Part shown: positions 1 to 5,228 of the stretch, piece after piece
Layout of the letters: every line of letters begins with the position of its first letter
How positions within the stretch are numbered: the stretch's first letter is position 1
DNA from: Bacillota bacterium
GTDB taxonomy: Bacteria > Bacillota > Clostridia > Acetivibrionales > DSM-1351
Length of the DNA: 9,557 bases
Direction: 5' to 3'
Assembly (NCBI GenBank): GCA_023412635.1
Contig: JAEYNI010000167.1
Span: 1 to 9,557 of the forward strand
Notes under the pieces: model-generated
The model's database searches: none
What the model was told of the DNA's origin: nothing
Seen by the model: only the letters and a program-made list of their open reading frames with translations
Program-made: the position numbers and the translations under genes

Positions 1-72
1 CATCTACCTTACATCTTTCGCATATTTACATATTGGATGGTATTATTCAGTATAATTTATACAGAGAAATAA
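1..72 (+). CDS. possible 3' end of a plus-strand gene (partial)
   Basis: Frame 1 is open from the left edge to a TAA at 70-72. It encodes about 23 residues ending in a hydrophobic stretch (FTYWMVLFSIIY) and a charged TEK tail, as at the end of a membrane protein. A strong plus-strand intrinsic terminator starts 36 bases after this stop, and no other plus-strand gene precedes it. That spacing is the main reason for the call. Frame 3 is also open, to about 123, but would end inside the terminator stem. The fragment is too short to name a family. Confidence 0.3.
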   Translation, partial: HLPYIFRIFTYWMVLFSIIYTEK

Positions 73-107
73 TACTTTTATTGCTCTCATTTCCTGATTT
101 GTGTAAG

Positions 108-149
108 CCCCTGAGAAAAAAGTGAAATTCACTTTCTTAGGGGTTTTTT
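108..149 (+). terminator. intrinsic terminator for a gene entering from the left
   Basis: CCCCTGAG (108-115) pairs with CTTAGGGG (136-143), with one G-T wobble. The stem continues as AAAGTG/CACTTT with a small A bulge and an AAATT loop. TTTTTT follows at 144-149. Read on the minus strand the hairpin is followed by CTTACA, so it works poorly for mnmM. The orientation points to a plus-strand gene ending near 72. Confidence 0.8.
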
Positions 150-164
150 CTGATAAAGTTCGGA

Positions 165-731
165 TTATTTGATCTTTTCAATGCAAACTAGAATAGGCGG
201 ACAATTTATCTGATTTACAAAGTCAGTTCTCATTACAGTAAATTTCTTACAATCTATAGTCTTTATAAAATCCATAACTTCATTTTTCTCATCAAAGCCG
301 CTGTCTCCCCCATAATATACGACAATACTGATAATACCGTGTACTGCCAGGAGTTCCATTCCACCCTTAATGGCTCCAATGGTAGTACATCCTTTTGTTC
401 CGATTGAATGATTTCCTCCAGGTAGGTACCCGAGATTAAACATAATAGCTTTTATCGGCTCTGTTATATATTTTTTTATATTTTGGTGTCCATCATTAAT
501 AAGCTTTACTCTACTTTTCAACTGTTTATCCTGTAGTTTCTTATCTGTTGAACAAAGAGCTTGTTTCTGAATATCAAAGGAATAAACCATACCCTCTTCG
601 CCAACAAGCTCAGCAAGAAATACTGTGTCATTTCCATTTCCGGCAGTTGCATCAACAACCAGATCTCCCTTTTCAACTATACTTGAAATAATCTGATGAG
701 ACTGTGTTAAAGAATTCTTGAGTATGTACAT
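165..731 (-). CDS. mnmM: tRNA 5-aminomethyl-2-thiouridine methyltransferase MnmM (YtqB family)
   Basis: Class I SAM-dependent methyltransferase of the YtqB family. The family is known to methylate the aminomethyl group at wobble uridine 34, giving mnm5s2U in tRNAs for Lys, Glu and Gln in Gram-positive bacteria. The 188-residue product has the SAM-binding motif I at 26-36 (V-D-A-T-A-G-N-G-N-D-T), an acidic residue ending the second strand (FD, 52-53), and the family signature FNLGYLPGG at 98-106. It is a complete, single-domain cytosolic protein of normal length. The start chosen is the ATG at 731, because GGAGG lies 5 bases upstream (737-741). An in-frame TTG at 746 lies upstream of that site and is unlikely. 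No good terminator for its own strand follows the stop. It diverges from the DUF5362 gene across about 120 bases. Older annotations call this family 'rRNA methylase'. Confidence 0.87.
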   Translation of the reverse strand: MYILKNSLTQSHQIISSIVEKGDLVVDATAGNGNDTVFLAELVGEEGMVYSFDIQKQALCSTDKKLQDKQLKSRVKLINDGHQNIKKYITEPIKAIMFNLGYLPGGNHSIGTKGCTTIGAIKGGMELLAVHGIISIVVYYGGDSGFDEKNEVMDFIKTIDCKKFTVMRTDFVNQINCPPILVCIEKIK

Positions 732-785
732 AATTACCTCCGACAAAAAATGTATAATTTATTAAGGATTTCATTTGTCTTCCAA

Positions 786-814
786 TTGCAGCTAATACAC
801 CTCTATGATATAAT
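786..814 (+). promoter_or_regulatory. sigma-A promoter of the DUF5362 gene, extended -10
   Basis: TTGCAG (786-791), a 17-base spacer and a perfect TATAAT (809-814) preceded by TGA, which gives an extended -10. Transcription should start near 821, leaving a leader of about 34 bases before the ATG at 855. It is the best-looking promoter in the window. Confidence 0.75.
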
Positions 815-854
815 CAAAACACCTAAATATTATTTACCTAAGGAGAGATAGCTC

Positions 855-1364
855 ATGGATAATCCGACAGATTTCAACAATACAGTTGAAAATACTCCCC
901 CTGAAGCAGGTTATAACAATATTCCAAACAATCAGTACGTTTCAGGCAATAATAACCCTAATAATGATTTCAACCCTGGATACATCAATAACAATAATAA
1001 CTTTCATAATAACCAGAATTCTTACATGGCACCATCCATAATTGACAGCCTCTCCGGCTGGATGAAATTTATGGGTATATATACAATAGTTGTTGGGGCT
1101 ATAACATGTATCGGAATAATTACAGCTGCTATTGGAATACCAATGATTTTTTCAGGTATAGGCCTAACAAATGCCTCTAAAAGTTTAAAAGCCTATAAAG
1201 ATTACAATAACCAATTTACCCTGAATGATTTCTTTACATATTTAAATAAGTACTTTAAAATACAAGGAATATTTGCAATTATTGGTATTGCACTCTCTGT
1301 AATCTATATTGCTTTTTTATTAATAGTTGTTATAGTTGGACTTTATTCCTTCAACAGCTATTAA
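855..1364 (+). CDS. DUF5362-type membrane protein with Asn-rich N-terminal tail
   Basis: Product of 169 residues. Residues 1-57 form a low-complexity, presumably disordered tail with 22 Asn in the first 55 positions, plus Pro, Tyr and Gly. Then comes SLSGWMKFMGIYTIV and a hydrophobic segment at about 72-104, a polar stretch (NASKSLKAYKDYNN, then LNDFFTYLNKYFKIQG), and a second hydrophobic segment at about 137-165. This layout of a short SLxGWMKF lead-in, two membrane segments and a central basic linker resembles DUF5362 family proteins of Clostridia. The function is unknown. The ATG at 855 is preceded by AGGAG at 841-845, and an extended -10 promoter lies just upstream. It appears monocistronic. 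Its TAA overlaps the stop codon of convergent rluB, with no terminator between them. Family assignment is from memory of the pattern. Confidence 0.75.
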   Translation: MDNPTDFNNTVENTPPEAGYNNIPNNQYVSGNNNPNNDFNPGYINNNNNFHNNQNSYMAPSIIDSLSGWMKFMGIYTIVVGAITCIGIITAAIGIPMIFSGIGLTNASKSLKAYKDYNNQFTLNDFFTYLNKYFKIQGIFAIIGIALSVIYIAFLLIVVIVGLYSFNSY

Positions 1365-2074
1365 TAAAGGCTTTTTACTTCGTCAGGAGTAAGTCTTCTC
1401 CATTTTCCTGCTGGCAGATCACCAAGAGCTATAGGCCCTATAGAAATCCTCTCTAAGGACAAAACTTTGTGGCCTATAGCTTCACACATTTTTCTGACCT
1501 GTCTGTTTTTTCCTTCATGAATTGTAACTTGAATAACCGCATCTTTGCCTTTTACATCTATTATCTCAATCCCGGCAGGTGAAGTAACATAATCATCAAT
1601 TTTTAATCCAGCTTTAAACTGCTCCAGTTCGGATTTTGATGGCACACCTGAAACCAAAGCTTCATAGACTTTATCAATTTCATGCTTGGGGTGCGTCAAT
1701 CGGTATGTAAATTCTCCGTCATTTGTCAGAATAATCAGGCCGGAAGTATCATAGTCCAGCCTTCCTACCGGATATAGCCGACATTTAATTTCACTGACAA
1801 GATCAATGACGGTTGGTCTCCCGAATTGATCACTGGCTGTTGATACATAGCCCTCAGGCTTATTGAGTATGACATAAATTTTATCATTTGCTTCACAATT
1901 TGAAATATTTTTACCATCAACAGCAACAGTATCATTTTCATTTACGCTTATGCCCATATCAGTTATTATTTTGCCATTAACAGCTACTCTCCCCTGTTTT
2001 ATCAGTTCTTCTGAAGCTCTCCTGGAGGCAACACCGGCATGAGCCAGAAATTTTTGCAATCTCATATGCTCCAT
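1361..2074 (-). CDS. rluB: 23S rRNA pseudouridine synthase RluB (RsuA/RluB/E/F family)
   Basis: Converts a uridine of 23S rRNA (2605 in E. coli numbering) to pseudouridine in the large ribosomal subunit. Numbering from the ATG at 2074 (237 residues), an S4 RNA-binding domain covers about 4-60 (MRLQKFLAHAGVASRR, GRVAVNG). The catalytic core holds the family motif GRLDYDTSGLI, with catalytic Asp 107, and later the conserved segment HEGKNRQVRKM. Length is typical and the protein looks intact. GGGGA lies 6 bases before the ATG at 2074. Alternatives are a TTG at 2089 and ATGs at 2080 and 2065, so the N-terminus is uncertain by a few residues. The assignment to RluB rather than RluE/F rests on the S4 domain, the length and the Firmicute scpAB/dac/rluB neighbourhood. 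It probably has its own promoter at 2160-2188. Confidence 0.92.
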   Translation of the reverse strand: MEHMRLQKFLAHAGVASRRASEELIKQGRVAVNGKIITDMGISVNENDTVAVDGKNISNCEANDKIYVILNKPEGYVSTASDQFGRPTVIDLVSEIKCRLYPVGRLDYDTSGLIILTNDGEFTYRLTHPKHEIDKVYEALVSGVPSKSELEQFKAGLKIDDYVTSPAGIEIIDVKGKDAVIQVTIHEGKNRQVRKMCEAIGHKVLSLERISIGPIALGDLPAGKWRRLTPDEVKSLY

Positions 2075-2159
2075 AAACATTCCCCGCAATTTTTCATTAA
2101 ATTTTAGATTTTCATATTAGTAAATATTTCTATGTGTCAGATTATTTATTCCAATAACA

Positions 2160-2188
2160 ATTATTTTATATTATATGTGATGCGTCAA
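2160..2188 (-). promoter_or_regulatory. probable sigma-A promoter of rluB
   Basis: On the minus strand TTGACG (2188-2183), a 17-base spacer and AATAAT (2165-2160), each 5 of 6 matches to consensus. The start point would be near 2153, about 80 bases before the rluB ATG. It lies just downstream of the ytfJ terminator, consistent with rluB being a separate transcription unit. Confidence 0.45.
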
Positions 2189-2242
2189 GCAAGAAATTAG
2201 CATCCAAATCAAAGAATAGATAATATTTAATTCCTGTGCACT

Positions 2243-2271
2243 AAAAAAGCGGGATTATCCTCCCGCTTTTT
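2243..2271 (-). terminator. intrinsic terminator after ytfJ (symmetrical)
   Basis: GCGGGA (2249-2254) pairs with TCCCGC (2261-2266) around a 6-base loop, flanked by A6 (2243-2248) and T5 (2267-2271). It starts 5 bases after the ytfJ stop on the minus strand. The flanking A and T runs make it potentially bidirectional, but no plus-strand gene ends here. Confidence 0.88.
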
Positions 2272-2276
2272 AATTG

Positions 2277-2735
2277 CTATCCATCAATATTGGGGTTTTG
2301 AACTGTATTTTGATTGTCTTTCTTCTTGCCGCATTCGTTTTTCTTATTCATTTTATCCTTTAACGCTTCATTTGCTTTTTCAATAAGTTCTGGAATCAAG
2401 TCCAATATTTTTTCAACTGAGGAATTCACATTAACGGGAAGAAGCTTTATATGATTTTGACCGCAAACCATAAATGCAACAGGATTAATTGATACTCCGG
2501 CACCACTGCCACCCGCGAACGGAAGCTTCTTATCACCCTGCGCACCAGGAGAATCCTTATCTGTAGAATAATCTCCTCCACCTGCAGCAAAACCAAAGCT
2601 AACTTTAGATATAGGTATTATAACTGTACCATCGGGAGCCTGAACAGCATCTCCAACTATGGTGTTTACATCCACCATTTCTTTAATACTTTGCATTGCT
2701 GTAGTCATGAGACCTTCTATCGGATGATCTGACAT
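2277..2735 (-). CDS. ytfJ: spore protein YtfJ (GerW family)
   Basis: Family of spore-localised proteins found in endospore formers; in Bacillus, YtfJ/GerW is made in the forespore and affects germination. The 152-residue product carries the family core: HPIEGLM near the N-terminus, DVNTIVGDAV, then DGTVIIPISKVSFGFAAGGG, LPFAGGSGAGVSINPVAF and IKLLPV, followed by a helical segment and a Lys/Asn-rich tail (KMNKKNECGKKKDNQ) that is probably disordered. No signal peptide or membrane segment is visible. The ATG at 2735 is preferred because AGGTGG (2744-2749) lies 8 bases upstream; an in-frame GTG at 2747 overlaps that site. The 5' end overlaps the DUF2953 gene by 53 bases in another frame, which suggests translational coupling. 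A terminator follows at once, so it is the last gene of the unit. Confidence 0.93.
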   Translation of the reverse strand: MSDHPIEGLMTTAMQSIKEMVDVNTIVGDAVQAPDGTVIIPISKVSFGFAAGGGDYSTDKDSPGAQGDKKLPFAGGSGAGVSINPVAFMVCGQNHIKLLPVNVNSSVEKILDLIPELIEKANEALKDKMNKKNECGKKKDNQNTVQNPNIDG

Positions 2736-3306
2736 CAGCACCACCACCTTTTCTATTTTTTAAACTCAATTTTATTATTTCTTTAACTATGGATATAATA
2801 TTTACAATTTTTAGGCTAAATATGCAATCGAACTCCAGTTTCCAAACTTTTTCCTTAAAGTCCGGATCAATTCTGATTTCTTTTTCCTCTACATCAAAAT
2901 TATTAAAGAGCCTGCCGGGGATAAAACCTGTCAGAGTCCATAGAAGCCCATATAACAGGGCGGTTTGGCAGGCATCTCCGGTGCCTTCTCTGACATGTAA
3001 CTTAAATTTCTTCAAAATAACACTTTTATAGAAAAGCTTAATTAGTAACCATGCACTTTCTTTAAGCTGATTCAAATCAACTTTTTTACGGATTTTCTTT
3101 GGTTTTTCCTTATTCTTTTTGCCTTCATCCCGAGGATAAACCATTATTTTTTTAGCAGGGAACTTTCCGAGCAGGTAAATAGTTACATAGACCGAAGATA
3201 CCAGATTATCCATCTTTAAGGTAAAGCCTATAGTAAGCTTACATTGCCATATTATTAAAATTATTATTAGTACTAGAACAAATACAATAACTAAAAAAAT
3301 AACCAA
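2683..3306 (-). CDS. DUF2953 family single-pass membrane protein
   Basis: Product of about 207 residues and unknown function, typically next to ytfJ in Clostridia. A very hydrophobic N-terminal segment (about 2-20) should anchor it. A Lys-rich stretch follows at about 62-75 (GKKNKEKPKKIRKK), then the family's most recognisable segment GTGDACQTALLYGLLW at about 108-123 and a hydrophilic C-terminal half. The start is set at TTG 3306, because AGAGGTGAT, a near-perfect ribosome binding site, lies 7 bases upstream. A GTG at 3318 overlaps that same site and is less likely; the first in-frame ATG would remove the membrane anchor. The ribosome binding site and TTG lie inside a 15-bp terminator-like hairpin. 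The last 18 codons or so run into ytfJ. Family membership is good by pattern. Use of this exact start is an inference. Confidence 0.8.
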   Translation of the reverse strand: MVIFLVIVFVLVLIIILIIWQCKLTIGFTLKMDNLVSSVYVTIYLLGKFPAKKIMVYPRDEGKKNKEKPKKIRKKVDLNQLKESAWLLIKLFYKSVILKKFKLHVREGTGDACQTALLYGLLWTLTGFIPGRLFNNFDVEEKEIRIDPDFKEKVWKLEFDCIFSLKIVNIISIVKEIIKLSLKNRKGGGADVRSSDRRSHDYSNAKY

Positions 3307-3333
3307 GAGAGATATCACCTCTTGGTTATTTTT
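3295..3333 (-). terminator. terminator-like hairpin over the start site of the DUF2953 gene
   Basis: Perfect 15-bp inverted repeat: arms 3295-3309 and 3319-3333 with a 9-base loop. On the minus strand the GC-containing part AACCAAGAG/CTCTTGGTT is followed by ATTTTTTT, the shape of an intrinsic terminator. It lies about 105 bases after the scpB stop. The loop and lower stem contain the AGAGGTGAT ribosome binding site and the TTG start of the DUF2953 gene. It may end scpAB transcription, attenuate read-through, or block translation when folded. Confidence 0.7.
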
Positions 3334-3382
3334 GACATATATTTTCTATTTGAATCAATTCATTTTTATTATAATCATTTTT

Positions 3383-3412
3383 AATATATACATTTAAAAT
3401 CCATTAACTCAA
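3383..3412 (-). promoter_or_regulatory. possible promoter for DUF2953-ytfJ
   Basis: Minus strand TTGAGT (3412-3407), an 18-base spacer and TATATT (3388-3383). A better -10 hexamer, TATAAT (3373-3368), lies nearby without a matching -35. The region is very AT-rich, so chance matches are likely. A start here would place the whole 3295-3333 hairpin in the transcript leader. Confidence 0.3.
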
Positions 3413-3437
3413 TTTCGTAAAAAAACCCCGTACTTCA

Positions 3438-3998
3438 TTATTTAAAATCTTCTTCAATAATCTCTTCCAGATTCAATTCACTTAAATCCTGTATATCAAG
3501 CATTGGTAAATCCCTGATTGACTTGAAGCCAAAGCATTTTAAGAACTCATCTGTTGTTTCATAAAGTCTTGGCCTGCCGGGGACATCCAACTTCCCAGCT
3601 TCTTTTACCAGATTTCTTTCCAGCAGTCTTGTAACGGCACTGTCGGAATTTACCCCTCTGATCTGCTCAATCTTCCCCTTAGTAATGGGCTGATTATAGG
3701 CAATGATGGATAACACCTCATATGCCGCCTGTGACAACGCCTGTTTTTGCCTTATCTGATATAGCTTTACAACAAATTCGTAATAATTTGGGTTGGAACA
3801 CATCTGGTATTTATCGTTCAATTCGCGAATGATAATTCCCTTGTTTGCACTGTTGTAACTATCAATAAAATTCTTCATGAGGTTTCTTGCAGTTTTTCTG
3901 TCCAGTTCAAGAATTTCGCATATCTTATCAAGTGATAAAGCATCTCCATAGGAGAATATAAGACTTTCTATAATACTTTCAATTGTACTTATATCCAT
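3438..3998 (-). CDS. scpB: segregation and condensation protein B (ScpB)
   Basis: Non-SMC subunit of the Smc-ScpA-ScpB complex, which compacts and separates newly replicated chromosomes. The protein forms dimers through winged-helix domains and binds ScpA. The 186-residue product has the expected two winged-helix halves: residues 1-75 (SIIESLIFSYGDALSLDKICEIL) and about 80-165, which holds the most conserved signature, QAAYEVLSIIAYNQPITK, IRGVNSDSAVTRLLERNLV and PGRPRLYETTDEFL. An acidic tail (LNLEEIIEEDF) ends it. Length is normal. Its ATG directly follows the scpA stop (TAAATG), and its ribosome binding site AAGGAG is made of the Lys-Glu codons at the end of scpA. The two are therefore translationally coupled, as fits subunits of one complex. 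Confidence 0.96.
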   Translation of the reverse strand: MDISTIESIIESLIFSYGDALSLDKICEILELDRKTARNLMKNFIDSYNSANKGIIIRELNDKYQMCSNPNYYEFVVKLYQIRQKQALSQAAYEVLSIIAYNQPITKGKIEQIRGVNSDSAVTRLLERNLVKEAGKLDVPGRPRLYETTDEFLKCFGFKSIRDLPMLDIQDLSELNLEEIIEEDFK

Positions 3999-4808
3999 TT
4001 AAAACTCCTTCACATTATCGTCAATCTCATTATAAAAATCGATATTGTCTCTTTCACTACCAGACTCTCTGTTACCGACAATATGTATATCGGAAAACTG
4101 TTGCTTTTGAACAATTTTTACCTTGTTCATTTTGGCAAGCTCCAGTACTGCCATGAAACCTGTAACAACCTCAGTCTTGGATTTGGTTTTCAGTGAAAAC
4201 AGTTCAGAAAACTTAAAAGAAACTTTGTTTAAGAGCTGTTTGATAACATCCCTCATTTTACTTCTCAATGAGACCTTCTCATGTTCTACAAGCTTTGTAA
4301 TATTTTTGGCTCCTGCATTTATCTTCTTTTTATTCCTGTCAAGGATGGCCAAATACTGTTGTCTGAGTATCTGAGGGTCAATCTCCAGAACTTCCTCTCT
4401 GACCGGAAGATCAAGTGTTTCCGGCAGTCTGAAAACAACGGTATCCCACTTTTTTTCAAGTTCCTTAAGGTCTTTTGTAAACTCCTTATACCGTTTATAT
4501 TCAATAAGCCTTTTGACCAGTTCTTCTCTCGGGTCAAGTTCCTCTTCCTTCTGTTCCTTCTTATCGGGTAAAAGCATCTTTGACTTAATATGCAATAATG
4601 TTGATGCCATTACAAGAAACTCGCTTGCCACTTCAAGATCAAGCTGCTGCATGGTATATAAATAATCAAGGTACTGATCTGTTATAGCATTAATTGGAAT
4701 ATCATATATGTCCACCTGATTTTTTTCAAACAGATGGAATAACAGATCGAAAGGGCCTTCGAAGTTATCAAGTTTAAGTGTACATGCTTTTGTAAGAGCG
4801 CTTTCCAT
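3999..4808 (-). CDS. scpA: segregation and condensation protein A (ScpA, kleisin)
   Basis: Bacterial kleisin that bridges the two heads of the Smc dimer and recruits ScpB. The 269-residue product begins with the family signature LDNFEGPFDLLFHLFEKNQVDIYDI (about 13-37), followed by ITDQYLDYL and LEVASEFLVMASTLLHIKSKMLLP, which is the ScpA motif just before the acidic linker (KKEQKEEELDPREEL). A C-terminal winged helix runs from about 185 to 245 (KVSFKFSELF, EVVTGFMAVLELAKMNKVKIVQ). The tail after residue 245 is acidic and polar. The ATG at 4808 has GGAG 5 bases upstream. Gene order scpA-scpB is the usual one. A candidate promoter with an extended -10 lies about 120 bases upstream. The M50 peptidase gene diverges from it. 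Confidence 0.96.
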   Translation of the reverse strand: MESALTKACTLKLDNFEGPFDLLFHLFEKNQVDIYDIPINAITDQYLDYLYTMQQLDLEVASEFLVMASTLLHIKSKMLLPDKKEQKEEELDPREELVKRLIEYKRYKEFTKDLKELEKKWDTVVFRLPETLDLPVREEVLEIDPQILRQQYLAILDRNKKKINAGAKNITKLVEHEKVSLRSKMRDVIKQLLNKVSFKFSELFSLKTKSKTEVVTGFMAVLELAKMNKVKIVQKQQFSDIHIVGNRESGSERDNIDFYNEIDDNVKEF

Positions 4809-4927
4809 TTTATCTCCGTAGCGTGTTACGCTTTAATTTTATACCGAATTATTATGAGTCCTCCCGGCATTAGCAGGGTACCTCAATCTCATAAAATACT
4901 TGTAATCTGAATTTTCCCAACCAACTT

Positions 4928-4957
4928 ATATTATCATAAAAGGGGCAATAATTACAA
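4928..4957 (-). promoter_or_regulatory. candidate promoter of scpA
   Basis: Minus strand TTGTAA (4957-4952), an 18-base spacer and TAATAT (4933-4928) preceded by TGA, giving an extended -10. The start would be near 4921, with a leader of about 110 bases before the scpA ATG. The AT-rich background keeps confidence moderate. Confidence 0.4.
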
Positions 4958-4972
4958 TAATAATCAGCCTGG

Positions 4973-5001
4973 TAGACTTTTTAGCAAACTTCACGTAAAA
5001 T
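4973..5001 (+). promoter_or_regulatory. candidate promoter of the M50 peptidase gene
   Basis: TAGACT (4973-4978), a 17-base spacer and TAAAAT (4996-5001), each 5 of 6 matches. A start near 5008 would give a leader of about 220 bases that contains all the inverted repeats upstream of the M50 ribosome binding site. Confidence 0.42.
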
Positions 5002-5035
5002 AAAATAATCATCTAGGCTATTAACGGAGGTTAGT

Positions 5036-5071
5036 TTGAAATACTTCGCTAAAGCTCGTCTTCCAAACTAA
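5036..5071 (+). CDS. possible 11-residue leader peptide
   Basis: TTG at 5036 with GGAGG 5 bases upstream (5026-5030) opens a short frame, MKYFAKARLPN, ending in TAA at 5069-5071. The stop lies inside the 3' arm of the AGGTTAGTTTG/CAAACTAACCT hairpin, so a ribosome at the stop would open that stem. Position and ribosome binding site fit a leader peptide of a translational attenuator. The peptide is too short to judge by composition, and the ribosome binding site may be there only because it belongs to an inverted repeat. Confidence 0.25.
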   Translation: MKYFAKARLPN

Positions 5072-5084
5072 CCTATGAATTTAT

Positions 5085-5136
5085 GGCCGTGCGAAACATT
5101 CAAAGTATTTGCAATACTTTGAAAGCGCACATGGCC
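5085..5136 (+). repeat. long hairpin in the M50 leader
   Basis: TTCAAAGTATT (5099-5109) and AATACTTTGAA (5113-5123) form a perfect 11-bp stem with a 3-base loop. Below it GTGCG/CGCAC (5089-5093, 5126-5130) and GGCC/GGCC (5085-5088, 5133-5136) extend the structure through internal bulges. No T-run follows, so it is not a terminator. It could be an RNA structural element or part of a small palindromic repeat. Confidence 0.7.
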
Positions 5137-5228
5137 AATTAACCTCCTTTATTCGCCTTATAGCGGATATTGGAGTAGACAAATTTCATCACATTTTATG
5201 GCTGCTACGCGGCTCATGGAGGTTATTT

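Larger units (their letters stand above)
4809..5228. other. divergent intergenic region between scpA and the M50 gene
   Basis: 420 bases with no full gene. Left to right: the scpA leader (4809-4920), a minus-strand promoter candidate (4928-4957), a plus-strand promoter candidate (4973-5001), and a dense set of inverted repeats (5026-5225) upstream of the M50 start. A 40-codon open extension upstream of the M50 ATG runs through the hairpins and is not taken as coding. Confidence 0.7.
5026..5228 (+). promoter_or_regulatory. structured 5' leader with competing pairings over the M50 ribosome binding site
   Basis: GGAGGTTA occurs twice: at 5026-5033 and at 5218-5225, where GGAGG is the M50 ribosome binding site. 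Complementary TAACCTCC (5140-5147) can pair with either copy over 8 bp. In addition AGGTTAGTTTG (5028-5038) pairs perfectly with CAAACTAACCT (5064-5074). When 5028-5038 pairs with 5064-5074, the 5140-5147 strand is free to mask the ribosome binding site; when it pairs with 5140-5147, the site is free. A further local stem, GCTGC/GCGGC (5201-5213), sits just before the site. The sequences are seen directly; the switching is inferred. A degenerate repeat element is the main alternative. Confidence 0.45.

Noticed and set aside
2789..3031. 80-codon plus-strand frame inside the DUF2953 gene
   Set aside because: Antisense shadow with no ribosome binding site or recognisable motif.
3415..3437. Second terminator right after scpB (GGGGTTTTTT on the minus strand)
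   Set aside because: A G-run and T-run are present, but there is no complementary CCCC upstream to make a stem.
4281..4571. Plus- and minus-strand frames inside scpA (also 4123-4374 and 4319-4537)
   Set aside because: Shadows of the well-conserved scpA reading frame without ribosome binding sites.
5109..5228. 40-codon N-terminal extension of the M50 peptidase
   Set aside because: It lacks a ribosome binding site, runs through the hairpins of the leader, and the ATG at 5229 has GGAGG 6 bases upstream and gives a normal family N-terminus.
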